A stretch of 64,000 nucleotides of DNA, taken from Nicotiana tabacum. Its lineage: Eukaryota; Streptophyta; Magnoliopsida; Solanales; Solanaceae. Below the pieces are notes generated by a model, which ran no database searches, had not been told where the DNA came from, and worked only from the letters and a program-made list of their open reading frames with translations. The first letter of the stretch is position 1, and every line of letters starts with the position of its first letter. Position numbers and translations under genes: made by a program. Shown piece after piece: positions 34,645 through 45,317 of the stretch. The stretch spans positions 196,467,948-196,531,947 of the forward strand of contig NC_134082.1 in the NCBI RefSeq assembly GCF_000715075.1, in the 5' to 3' direction.

Positions 34645-36314
34645 TTCTTTTTATGTTGGTTTCAATAACATGACATGCATAAAGAATCTTCGGCCCAGTC
34701 CTAAAAGCCAATCTAATTCTAAAATAGTAATTCAAGAAATAGAGCGTGATGATGAATCAGAATATGATGAGGATGAGGCTTTTGAAGAGATTAGTAAGAA
34801 ATTAAGCCATTTTGAAGAAAAACCCAAGCCTCACCTGAGTGATACAGAAGCAATCAATTTAGGGGACCCCGATAATATCAGAGAAACTAAGATAAGCGTC
34901 CATCTTGAACCTCAACTCAGGGAGGAGATAATTAAGGTATTGTTTGAGTACAAAGATATTTTTGACTGGTCATATGACGACATACCAGGTCTAAACAGTG
35001 ACTTGGTGATTCACAAATTGCCCACTGACCCGGCATTCCCTCCTATCAAGCAGAAGTTGAGGAAGTTCAAAACAGACATGAGTGTAAAGATTAAAGAAGA
35101 GGTCATATAGCAGTTTGAGGCAAAGGTCATTCGGGTCACTCGGTATCCCATTTGGTTAGACAACATAGTACCTGTGCCAAAGAAGGATAGCAAGACCAGG
35201 GTGTGTGTTGATTGCCATGATCTCAACAAGGCAAGTCCCAAGGACAGCTTCCTACTGCCAAATATCCACATTCTGATTGACAATTACGCCAAACATGAGA
35301 TTGGGTCTTTTGTGGATTGTTATGCGGGCTATCATCAGATCTTAATGGATGAGGAAGATGCAGAAAAGACGACATTCATTATACCATGGGGTACGTACTG
35401 TTATCGGGTCATGCCATTCGGTTTGAAAAATGCTGGGGCAACTTACATGAGGGCGATGACGACCATATTTCACGACATGATACACAAGGAGATCGAGGTT
35501 TATGTGGACGATGTGATCATAAAGTCCAAAAGGCAGTCTGACAATGTCAGAGATCTGAGGAAGTTCTTCCCAAGGCTTCGCAGGTACAAGCTTAAGCTCA
35601 ATTCTGCAAAATGAGCATTTGGTGTGCCATCTGGAAAATTGTTAGATTCATAATCAGCCGTCGAGGTATTGAATTGGACCCGTCAAAGATTAAAGCTATC
35701 CAAGAATTTCCACTCCAAGGAACAAAACTAAGGTGATGAGTTTAATAAGGAGGTTGAATTATATCAGTAGGTTTATTGCTCAGCTTACGATAACTTGTGA
35801 GCCTATCTTCAAACTATTAAAGAAGGATGCTGCAGTCAAGTGGACAGACGAGTGTCAAGAAGCATTTGATAAGATAAAGTGGTACTTGTTGAACCCACCT
35901 GTGTTGGTGCCACCTGAACCAGGGAGACCTTTGATTCTGTATTTAACGGTTTTGGACAACTCATTTGGTTGTGTGCTGGGTCAGCATGACATCACCGGCA
36001 GGAAGGAGCAAGCCATCTATTATCTTAGCAAGAAGTTCACATCTTACGAGGTTAAGTACACTCACCTTGAGAGGACATGTTGCGCCCTAAATTGGGTAGC
36101 ACAGAAGTTGAAGCACTATTTGTCATATTACACTACTTACCTCATCTCTCGTTTGGATCCATTAAAGTATATTTTTCAGAAGCCTATGCCCACAGGGAGG
36201 CTCACAAAGTGGCAAATTTTTCTCACGGAATTTGACATCTTCTATGTGACCCGGACTACGATGAAAGCCCAGGCATTGGCCGACCATTTGGCTGAGAACC
36301 CAGTGGATGAATAA
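34645..36314 (+). pseudogene. Ogre-1 reverse transcriptase and RNase H
   Basis: This copies element RNA into DNA. An acidic linker (SEYDEDEAFEEI) leads to the RT: VPVPKKDSKTRVCVD, SFVDCYAGYHQILMD, MPFGLKNAGATY and the catalytic YVDD box (EVYVDDVIIKSK, near 35500). The connection and RNase H segment has NYISRFIAQL, FGCVLGQHD and YYLSKKFTSYE. Stops at 35108 (TAG for Lys) and 35612 (TGA for Cys), plus two 1-bp losses near 35640 and 35715, break the frame. The segment ends at TAA 36312. The RT motifs themselves are intact. Confidence 0.9.
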
Positions 36315-36988
36315 TATGAGCCTTTGAAGACTTACTTCCCTGATGAAGAGGTAATGCACATTCATGAGTTGGAACAAGTTGGAGAGCCAGGTTGGAAACT
36401 TTTCTTCGATGGAGCTGCTAACATGAAAGGCGTCGGGATAGGGGCTGTACTTATTTCTGAAATGGGGCATCACTACCCTGTTACGGCTTAGCTTCGTTTC
36501 TACTGTACTAACAACATAGCTGAGTACGAGGCATGCATTTTGGGCTTGAGGTTAGCTGTAGACATAGGTGTCCAGGAAGTTTTGGTCTTGGGGGACTCGT
36601 ACCTTCTGGTGCACCAGATTCAAGGGGAATGGGAAACACGAGATTTGAAACTCATACCGTACCAGCAATGTTTGCGTGATCTTTGTCAACAATTTCGATC
36701 AGTAGAGTTCAGGCATATTCCAAGGATCCATAACTAGGTTTCTGATGCTTTGGATACCTTGGTGTCAATGTTACATCATCCAGAAATGGATTATGTTGAC
36801 TCGTTGCATATTCAGGTCCATGATCAGCATGCTTACTGTAATGCGGTAGCAGAAGATTTTGATGGTGAGCTTTGGTTTCATGATATCAAGGAATATATCA
36901 GGATGGGGATGTATTCAGTACAAGCCACAAGTGATCAAAAGAGAACAATTAGGCGGTTGGCAAGCGGTTTTTTCTTCAGCGGAGGGTT
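36315..36988 (+). pseudogene. Ogre-1 second (archaeal-type) RNase H
   Basis: This is an additional RNase H domain between the normal RNase H and integrase, as described for Tat-lineage elements. The expected acidic residues are visible in order: LFFDGAAN, AEYEACILGL, LGDSYLLVHQ and a late VSDAL. In-frame stops lie at about 36489 (TAG) and 36735 (TAG). A frameshift near 36980 separates it from the integrase frame. Confidence 0.82.
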
Positions 36989-38144
36989 TTGTACAAAAGG
37001 ACTCCAGATCTTGGATTGCTGAGATGCATAGATGCTGGACAGGCCACAACTATCATGACCGAAGTACATTCTAGAGTCTGTGGACCATACATAAGTGGGT
37101 ACATGCTGGCAAAGAAAATTCTCCGAGCAGGTTATTATTGGTTCACTATGGAGCGAGATTGTATCAATTTCGTGCGCAAATGTCATCAGCGCCAAGTGCA
37201 TGGAGATTTGATCCATTCTCCACCATCGGAATTACGCACAATGTCTGCACCGTGGCCTTTTGTCGTATGGGGCATGGATGTCATTGGGCCAATTGAGCCG
37301 GCAGCATCAAATGGGCACAGTTTCATTCTAGTGGCCATCGACTATTTCACCAAGTGGGTGGAGGCTAAAACGTTCAAGTCTGTAACCAAGAAAGTTATGG
37401 TTGATTTTGTGCACTCAAATATCATTTGTCGGTTTGGGATACCAAAGGTGATCATTATAGACAATGGGGCTAATCTCAATAGTCATCTGATGAAAGAGGT
37501 ATATAAGCAGTTCAAGATTACACATCGCAATTCCACCCCTTACCGCCCCAAGGCAAACGGAGTAGTTGAAGCGGCCAACAAGAATGTAAAGAAGATACTT
37601 CAAAAAATGATGGAGGGTTCTAGACAGTGGCATGAAAAGCTTCCTTTTGCATTGTTGGGTTACCACACTACTGTTCGTACTTTAGTAGGGGCGACTCCTT
37701 ATTTGCTGGTGTACGACACCGAAGCAGTGATACCCGCAGAAGTGGAAATTTCATCCCTTCGAATTGTCGCGGAGGCTCAAATCGATGATTATGAGTGGGT
37801 CAAAACCCGCTTGGAACAATTGAGTTTGATTTATGAGAAAAGATTGGCAGTTGTGTGTTATGGACAATTGTATCAACAGAGAATGACAAGAGCATATAAT
37901 AAGAAGGTGCATCCATGGAAGTTCGAAGTGGGTCAGCAAGTGTTGAGGCGTATCCTTCCACATCATGTTGAGGCGTATCCTTCCACATCATGTTGAGGCC
38001 AAAAGCAAGTTCGCTCCAAACTGGCAGGGGTCGTTCATCGTAACTAGAGTGTTTTCAAATGGTGCTTTGTATTTAACAGATATAGAAGGCAAGTGTGTAG
38101 AAATGACCATAAATTCCGATGCGGCCAAGAGATATTATGTATGA
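36989..38144 (+). pseudogene. Ogre-1 integrase
   Basis: The HHCC zinc domain has its last Cys replaced (KCHQRQVHGD; Ogre-2 has CHQCQ). The core shows the first Asp in WGMDVIGPIE, the second in IIIDNGANLNS (37460-37462) and the Glu in ANGVVEAANK. Near 37943-37992 a 25-bp stretch is directly duplicated and shifts the frame to an early stop (37996). The original C-terminus (APNWQGSFIVTRV to KRYYV) is still readable to the stop at 38142-38144. Confidence 0.9.
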
Positions 38145-38518
38145 TTTTCTTTGCGTTAAATTGTATTTGTTTGTACTTGGCATATTTTGAATATTGGAAT
38201 GACGAAGAAATTTTATTCTGCTATCTAAACACTTTATCCTTTGTTACCCCTTTGGCCTTATTTATTTCCTTTCATATCTCTCTTTCGGAATCAGTAGCAA
38301 AGATCAGAAGCGCAAGTGCGAAAGATAAGTAAAGGAAAAAGTGAAAAGAAAAATAGTGGAAAAAAGAAGGAAAGAAAAAGAAAGAAAAAAAGAGAAAGAA
38401 AAGAAAAAGAAAACAACAACAAAACAACAAAAAGGGAAAAAGGAAGAAAGAAAAGAAAGAAGAGAGAGATGAAGAACAGAAAAGAAGAATCACAACAACA
38501 AAGTAATTTCTATGACAT

Positions 38519-38575
38519 GAACTATGTTCGACCTGATTCCTTTTAAGGATACGTAGGCAGCCTCACGGTTCGGTC
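38519..38575 (+). promoter_or_regulatory. recurrent Ogre module, copy 3 of Ogre-1 (after integrase)
   Basis: GAACTATGTTCGACCTGATT leads into hairpin TCCTT/AAGGA (38538-38549), then GATACGTAGGCAGCC and a terminal CGGTTCGGTC. The Ogre-2 equivalent pairs TCCTC with GAGGA. Confidence 0.58.
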
Positions 38576-38844
38576 CTATCAAAATAAAAATCCAAAAGTC
38601 CCCGAGCAAAGGAACTGGGGCAGAAATTGTGGTTGTTGTAAGAAATCTGATTCCGAAAGTTGTAATTTCGAACCCATTTGAATTGTTTTGAGCCTTTTGA
38701 TACCCTTTCTTTCTAACCCTATCCAAAAGCCCACATTACTGTCCAAAGAAAGACCTTCCGATCAGTCTTCGAGAAATGCCAAGTCGAGCAAGTAAAGGTA
38801 ATTTATATCAGCGGCAACACTCTGGTTCAACCAAGAAAATGAAA

Positions 38845-39030
38845 AATGAGAAAGTCTTATTGGTGAAAACCCTTGCGGGCACCATAAGGCGACGGGAGTT
38901 GAGAGAAATCAAAATGAGAGAGTCTTATTGGTGAAAACCCTCACGGGCACTTTGAGGCGAAAGTGAGTTGAGAGATGAACAAATCAGAGAGGTCTGTTGG
39001 TGAAAACCCTTCAGGGCACCGCAGGTCGAA
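38845..39030 (+). repeat. Ogre-1 3' UTR hairpin repeat, 3 copies of about 68 bp
   Basis: Units centre on GGTGAAAACCC and can fold as an outer stem, an AAAA bulge and a CCC/GGG inner stem: 38856-38888, 38924-38957 and 38994-39024. Three homologous units occur in Ogre-2 (62184-62362). Confidence 0.75.
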
Positions 39031-39769
39031 CAAGATCAAGGTTTTGGCAAAGAAATTAGGTTTCGAAGGTCTCGGGGCACAAAGTACGACAACTGAAAGT
39101 TGGTTGATTGGACAAACTGGGCCGACTAATCCGAAATGCATGTCATGATCATTGGTGCCAGCTGCTCCACTCAGATAAGTCTATTTTCTTTTTCCCCTTC
39201 AGATAGTCTTCCAGTTCTGGATTTTTCTTATCCTTAACTCATAGGGTCATTGCATTTCAGTTCTTTTGGGTTTCATTTCTCTAAGATGTTTCAATGTCAG
39301 TCTTGGTCAAGCAAATAAGAAAGGATTTCAAAGCTCACTACCAACTTCAAAAATTGCAAAGCACAGTGTGGCCAGAACATACCAAAGATAGTATGATGTA
39401 AGTGGGATATAAAGTTCCAGCGAAAGTTCCATCGGCGGAATGATTTAGTAATTTCATGGGAGATGCAGAGGTTCAGTTAAAGGGGTTAGAGGTGTATAAT
39501 AATGGTTAGGGCATAGAACACTCGGGACATCCAAGGTCATGTGGGTTTGAAAGTCAGTCGGGAAGTCAAGCGGTTCTTGGCCAGTTTAGGGGAAGTCAGT
39601 CAGCACAAAGCACGATAGAGTGGAGGCCACTTTCAACAAGAATTCCACAAACTAACCACCACATTTTAAACTGACAAGATTTTTCTTTGATTGAAATAGG
39701 GGCAGAAAGATTTCGATTGTTCGGGGAAACCCTCCATAAGGAAAAGCAAGCACCAGACAGGTTTGATTT

Positions 39770-40345
39770 TGATTTTCAGGACCCTCCTGGAAAATGGGAC
39801 CTAGTTTAAAAATTGAAACAATTATAAGTAGCAAAATCTAGCATAAATATACCCCAAGGAATATAAGTTGGTTTCAAAGTTTGCATGTTTAAGATAGGAT
39901 TCAATTAGGAGTTTTCGGGACCCTCCTGAATAATGGGACCTAGCTTTAAGATTGCTATTAGATAACAACATATAGCATAAATAATACTTTTAGAAGATAT
40001 AACTTAGATTTAAAATTGTCGTTTAATTAAGAGTTGTCAGGACCCTCCTGAATAATGGGACCTAGCTTTAAAATTTCCATTGGATAACAAAATTTAGCGT
40101 AAGTTCTGGTGTAGGGTAATATAATTTAGCCGTAAAATTGTCACTCTTAAGATAAAACTTGACTTTTGATTTTCAGGACCCTCCTGGATAATGGGGTGTA
40201 GTTTAAGGCCCTCTTAGATAAAAAGATTTAGCGAAGTCATACCTTTAGGAGATATAACTTACACTTAAAATTGTTGTTTAATTAAGAGTTGCCAGGACCC
40301 CCCTGGATAATGGGACTTAGCTTTCAAATTCTTAGTAATATTTGG
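39770..40345 (+). repeat. Ogre-1 3' UTR repeat, 5 copies of 120-140 bp
   Basis: Each unit has CAGGACCCTCCTGGATAATG or a close variant (near 39778, 39917, 40038, 40175 and 40294). The motif contains the small palindrome CAGGA-CCC-TCCTG. No Ogre-2 counterpart is seen. Confidence 0.8.
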
Positions 40346-40443
40346 TAATATGATTCAGTTTAACACTCACATATGTGCCCAACTACCAAACTGGGACAGA
40401 AAAATTTTATTTGTTTTGTCTATTTTTGTTGAAATAAGGTACC

Positions 40444-40850
40444 CACTTGGAGAACAGGGAGAAGTAGTTCAAGTTCAGCAGTCAGACGCCCACCTGGAGA
40501 GCACAGGAATACAATTTGAGTTCAGCAGTCAGGCACCCACCTGAAGAGCACGGGAATACAATTCATGTTCAGCAACCGGGCGCCCACCTAGAGAGTACGG
40601 GAATACAATTCAAGTTCAGTAGTCAGGCGCCCACCTGGAGAGCACAGGAATACAATTCAAGTTCAGCAGTCAGGCGCCTACCTGGAAAGCACGGGAATAC
40701 AATTCAAGTTCAGCAGTCAGGCGCCCACCTGGAGAGCATGGGAATACAATTTATGTTTAGCAGTCAGGAGCCCACCTGGAGAGCAAGGGAATACAGTTCA
40801 AGTTTTGCCAATCAGGCATCCACCTGAAGAAGAGGGAAAGCATCTCAGAT
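40444..40850 (+). repeat. 47-bp minisatellite in Ogre-1 3' UTR, about 9 copies
   Basis: The CACCTGGAGAGCA motif recurs at 40444, 40491, 40538, 40585, 40632, 40679, 40726, 40773 and 40821, an almost exact 47-bp period. It shares CGCCCACC and GGGAATACA-TT-AAGTTC blocks with the 41-bp array of Ogre-2. Confidence 0.9.
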
Positions 40851-41084
40851 TACAATTCAAGTCGGCAACAAAGGGACTTCACCGGAAGAATACACGTCAA
40901 CAAGGCAACAAGAATCACAAGATTAAGTTTAAAGATATAGATAGGGCTTTTGTAATTCATAGATCATAGTCTAGTCTAGCTTCTTCTATCTTGTCATGGT
41001 GTAATAAGGAGCTCAGTAAGCAGTAGCAGCAGCAGCAATAGTGAAATCACAGCTTCATGGTAGTTCCAGCTACCAAAACTCCCC

Positions 41085-41151
41085 AAACTACACTGACCTG
41101 ATTTTTTTATAGCCGAGGATATGTAGGCAACCTCGGAAGCAAGGTGCGGTC
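41085..41151 (+). promoter_or_regulatory. recurrent Ogre module, copy 4 of Ogre-1 (before 3' LTR)
   Basis: AAACTACACTGACCTGATTT leads to GGATATGTAGGCAACC. The upstream hairpin is lost, but CCGAGG (41113-41118) can pair with CCTCGG (41131-41136) around the box. It ends GGTGCGGTC. Confidence 0.5.
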
Positions 41152-41251
41152 AAATCTTTTAAAAGTGCTTCACACGGAGTATTCAAACGGACAAAAATTG
41201 CTCGTATCCACTCACTTTATCTTTGCACGAAAACTCTTCATGTTTCCGAGC

Positions 41252-41264
41252 AAAGAGGGGCAGC
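41252..41264 (+). other. polypurine tract of Ogre-1
   Basis: AAAGAGGGGCAGC lies directly before the 3' LTR and would prime plus-strand synthesis. Confidence 0.75.
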
Positions 41265-44200
41265 AGTGAGCACGTGATTTTTGCCCTATATGAATTACTC
41301 CGACAAATTCAAGACAAAATAATTTTTCCCGTTGTTTGCAATTTTGTGGATTTTTGTGGCATTTCCCGTTAATTGTTTGCATTTGTTTGTGCGTGTTTAT
41401 TTTATTTAATTAATGAAAAATACAAAAGAGAATATTGCATTTGCATTTAGGATTTAACTTGGTGTTTTTGAATTAAGTAGTAAATTATTTATTTCATAAG
41501 AATTGGGAAAATCACAAAAATGGTATTTTTGCACTTTTATTTTTTAATCTTTGAATTTTGGTGGATTCTCTGCTTAATTTGGTTTTAATTAGAGTTAATT
41601 AACTTAATGTGTTAGGATTGATTTAATCTAGGATTTAGTTTGGGTTTTATTTGAGTTTTATTTTGGAAAGATTAATTTTAAAAAAAAAGAGTTTGAAAAT
41701 AAATGAATTAATTTGGAAAAAGAAAAAAGATTTGAAGAGATAAAGTTTTGGGCTTGTTTTAATGAAAATCCCCAAACCCAAATGAATTTCCCCTCCCAAA
41801 ACCCGACCACACCCGGCCCCAAACCCACCTGACCCGGTATGTCCCCCCACTAAATTAAATGACCCCGTTTAGATTAGTCATTTGATCTAAGCCGTCTATG
41901 TTTTCTAATCCAACAGCTATGAAGTGGGTTGGGGTTGGTATATATCTGTCCGAATTAAGCCCACCCCCCATCTCTCATCTCTCTCATTCTCATCTCAGAT
42001 ATCAACCGTGGAATCCTAGAGCCGCCCTAAATCCCACCACTACCCATTGGTGGCGCCACCCCAAAGTAACACCATCGAACCCCCTCACCTTCCTCTTTCC
42101 AAATATCAACATAGCTCCCCTCGAATCCCCCTCAATCTCGTCGAATCTTTAATCTAAAGTCAGAGTTCGAAGCCCCAAAAAGCCAAAATTGTTCTGTCTT
42201 TGATTTCGTGGCTTGCATGACCATAAGCGTCTGAGTTTGCAAGATTTTCGAAGTCTAGTTTGGCATAAGCAGTGTTGGTCGTTTGTTCTTTACAAAGAAC
42301 AGGCGGTTAACACTGATTGTGTTAAATTGGAGGTCCAATATTGGGTTCGAATGTGAATCGGTAAGTGTTCTTCATTTTGCTTGCCCTTATATGTCGTTTC
42401 ATCTTCCTACTCCTTTCTTCTTTGTCTTCCCGCTTCTGTGAATGTTTGAAAAGTAGATAGAAGTTCAGACCTAGTTTTCTCTTTTTGAATAATTTAGTGT
42501 TCGTACTTGCTCCATTAGATTTTCAGTCTTTCTTTTCAGGTTTTAATACTGTTCTTTGCTTGTTTTTGTTATTTATGACATTTCTGATAATTAGCTTCAT
42601 TTAGGCTTTGTTGATTCGGTAATTTGGTTAACTCCGGCTCAGTATTTAGTTCTAAAAGAAATCAATTGCTTGGTTAGATTTTGATGTTTGAAGTCATTTA
42701 ATTATTTCTCTTTTCTGCTAAATGGGTTTCTGAGTTTTGTTCGGGCCTTAAGTTCAATTTTGGCCTGTTCATTTGGGATTTAAACCGTTGGGTCAAATTG
42801 ACCCATGACCCGTTTGGTTGTTTGAAAGTAAAAAAACAGGGGTTTAAGGGGGTATTCTGGGTAATTGGCTTAGGGAATCTTGATGTAACTGCCTAAGGAA
42901 ACTTCCTAGAAGCTGGGGTGGGGGCTTATGTGAAAGTCTGAATTTTACACTAAGGAGGTCTAAGCAAAAGTGAGAATTTCAAAAGGGGTAAGGTGCAAAA
43001 ACTGAATACTTTTAGGCTGCCCTAATGACTTGCCTTTAAAGGTACCTTTACTTGGCATTGAAGGCAGATTATGAAGAGATAAAATTCTGAAAAACACAAA
43101 CGGCTGGAAATTGGAGTGAAATTACTGCTCCATTGAAACTCATTCTGTGATTTCTCAAATCTTACAATCCTGAAAAGATTTTCTGATTGATTTAGTTTTT
43201 AAATGGATTGAGGTTGGGTGTTTAAGGTTTGGTTTTGAAGTTGATGTGGTTACTGTTAGAGGGGGTTTGTTCTTTACTGCTTTCATACTCATTTTTTGTT
43301 TGAGCTGGTTCTGCTGGTGTTGATTCTGCTGTACTGCTGCTGCTTGACTGCAGATTCTTCACCTCGTCTGTTTGCTTTGTTCATTTCCAGGTATTCCTCA
43401 ACCATATGGATTCCACTTGATGTGTAGCTCGAAGTATGGATTTGAAAATAAGATAAAAATTTGATGCTGTGAATTTGAATCATCTTTTCTTCTTTCAATC
43501 TTGTGTTTAACATGTAATACTTGGTTCTAGAAAGATTCTGATGGATGTATTTATTTAGAGTGAGTTGTAATTGAAGTTTAAATCATGTTAACTAGTAAAT
43601 GTTGTCCTCTTATGATTTGGTCAACATATTCTGTTATTAGTATTAATCCTGGCTTTGTGTGATCATCTTTGCTTGAGTCTGGTTCTGCACTATTGTTGAG
43701 AATTAAAAATTTGTTAGTTGGACTATTAGCTGGATCATGCTCTGAGTCTATCAGCAAGAGAATGTGTTATATTTGATCTCTGATTGCTTTGTTAGGTAAT
43801 TGTTGATGTCAAGTCATTATTAATGGGTATTTAATATGAGGGAAATGGGGTATAGGGGAATATATGCCAACATATGTACACTGAATATGGAAACTGTGTT
43901 AGTATGCAGGGTGCTAATTTGATAGTGTATAAGGCATGGTAAATACATCCTAGACAATTCATTTGATTTAATATATGTAATTGTTTGTTTGAGCAGCCAT
44001 TGTTATTTCATTTTGTAAAATGTTAAAAACCAGTAGTTTAATTGTGGTTTGACTTCATAGTGGCCACTTGGAACTCAATTTTCGTAATGGAGTTAATCTG
44101 GGCTCACAGGGATTCGATTTTCAGTCCCCAATGTTCAGTTGCGCCTTGCTTTCGAAGTGGGCTCCCTTTTGGGGTCTATTTCGAACCGTTTAAAAATCAG

Positions 44201-45317
44201 TAGGTTAGCAACATTTGCAATAAGGTGTTGGGCTCCCCATTGAGCCCAGATTTGAGATAGGAACTGACTATCAGAATGCGTTTTTTTATCACAAAGTTGG
44301 CCAACGTTAGTTTTTTTTTTAAGTCTTTGTATGAGAATTTGATATGTCCCTTTTAATTGGAAATAATCACGAATTGGTTTAAATAGCTGGGAACCAGACT
44401 TGGGGCCTGTTTTGAGTTCTGAGACTGAAGACATTTGCAAGGAAAAGATTGTTTACGTTTCATCATTTGGGCCGTTCGTCGTTGGCTTTGGTTATCAAGT
44501 TTTAGCTTAATAATCTCATAAGGTAAATAGAACCCCAACTCTTTTTAATGTTTGAATAGTCCACTCTCTTAAATTAGTAGAGGTGAGCCATATTGAACAA
44601 CACAAATAGTTTATGGCCCTCCATAGTTAGCTTAAATTCCCTATTAAAATTGGAATCGAGGCGTGCCATGCCAAACAAAATCTCAAATGCGTGGCCCTCA
44701 TTTAATTATTTCTTTTAAAATCCTTGGCATTCGAGGCGTGCCGTTTAGCAAATTTTCCATGAACCTCGCAAAGTTAAAAACGCGTAATTGCTTTAGGCGC
44801 ATTATTTTAATAATATTACCTTTCTAAACTCGGGTGCGCATTTCATGTGACCCAAATCCAAATCTTAACAACGTCAAATAGAATATGTCTCAGACTACGG
44901 ATGCATTTCATGTGGTGCGGTCAAAAGATGTGTTTTGGCTGACGTTGAAATCTTTCTTAAAATGAATAAAAGCAGTTATAAAGATTACATTGCACCATAG
45001 GTTAAAAAATGTTTAAAATCAGATGATTAGGCCAATTATGACAGTTGAGCGACCGTGCTGGAACCACGGAACTCGGGAGTGCCTAACACCTTCTCCCGGG
45101 TTAACAGAATTCCTTACCCGGATTTCTGGTTCGCGAACTGTAAAACAAAGTCAATATTTTCTTCGATTCGGGATTTGAACCGGTGACTTGGGACACCATA
45201 AATCATCCCAAGTGGCGACTCTAAATCCTTCAAATAAATAAATCTCGTTTCGATTGTCCTTTAATTGGAAAAACTCCCTTATACCCTCTTCGGGTGTAGG
45301 AAAAAGGAGGTGTGACA
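41265..45317 (+). repeat. Ogre-1 3' LTR
   Basis: It begins AGTGAGCACG (terminal T changed to A against TGTGAACACG) and ends GGTGTGACA. It is collinear with 23105-27209 and lacks about 55 bp near 43695. The TATA (41939) and donor-like site (42361) are preserved. Confidence 0.92.

Larger units (their letters stand above)
38145..41251 (+). other. Ogre-1 3' untranslated region, repeat-rich
   Basis: This 3.1-kb non-coding region has, in order, an A/G-rich tract (38310-38480), module copy 3 (38519-38575), a PPT-like sequence (38604-38623), a triple hairpin repeat (38845-39030), a 120-140-bp repeat (39770-40345), a 47-bp array (40444-40850), module copy 4 (41085-41151) and the true PPT. Hypervariable repeat-bearing 3' regions are known for Tat-lineage elements. 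Confidence 0.8.
23105..45317 (+). mobile_element. Ogre-1, complete Ogre/Tat-type Ty3/gypsy retrotransposon, decayed
   Basis: This 22.2-kb element has LTRs of 4105 and 4053 bp, a PBS, ORF1, gag-pro, an intron-bearing junction, RT, RNase H, a second RNase H, integrase, a 3.1-kb 3' UTR and a PPT. It lies in the T2 3' LTR with target duplication ACTCT (23100-23104 and 45318-45322). All coding regions carry stops and frameshifts. In the first 200 bp the LTRs differ by roughly 5% by eye, so the insertion is not recent. It must be younger than T2. Confidence 0.92.

Noticed and set aside
38272..38493. Minus-strand Phe/Ser-rich frame
   Set aside because: Antisense of the A/G-rich tract after Ogre-1 integrase.
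40516..40827. 103-codon open frame with repeated residues
   Set aside because: Translation of the 47-bp minisatellite; 47 is not a multiple of three, so the repeated peptide changes frame between units.
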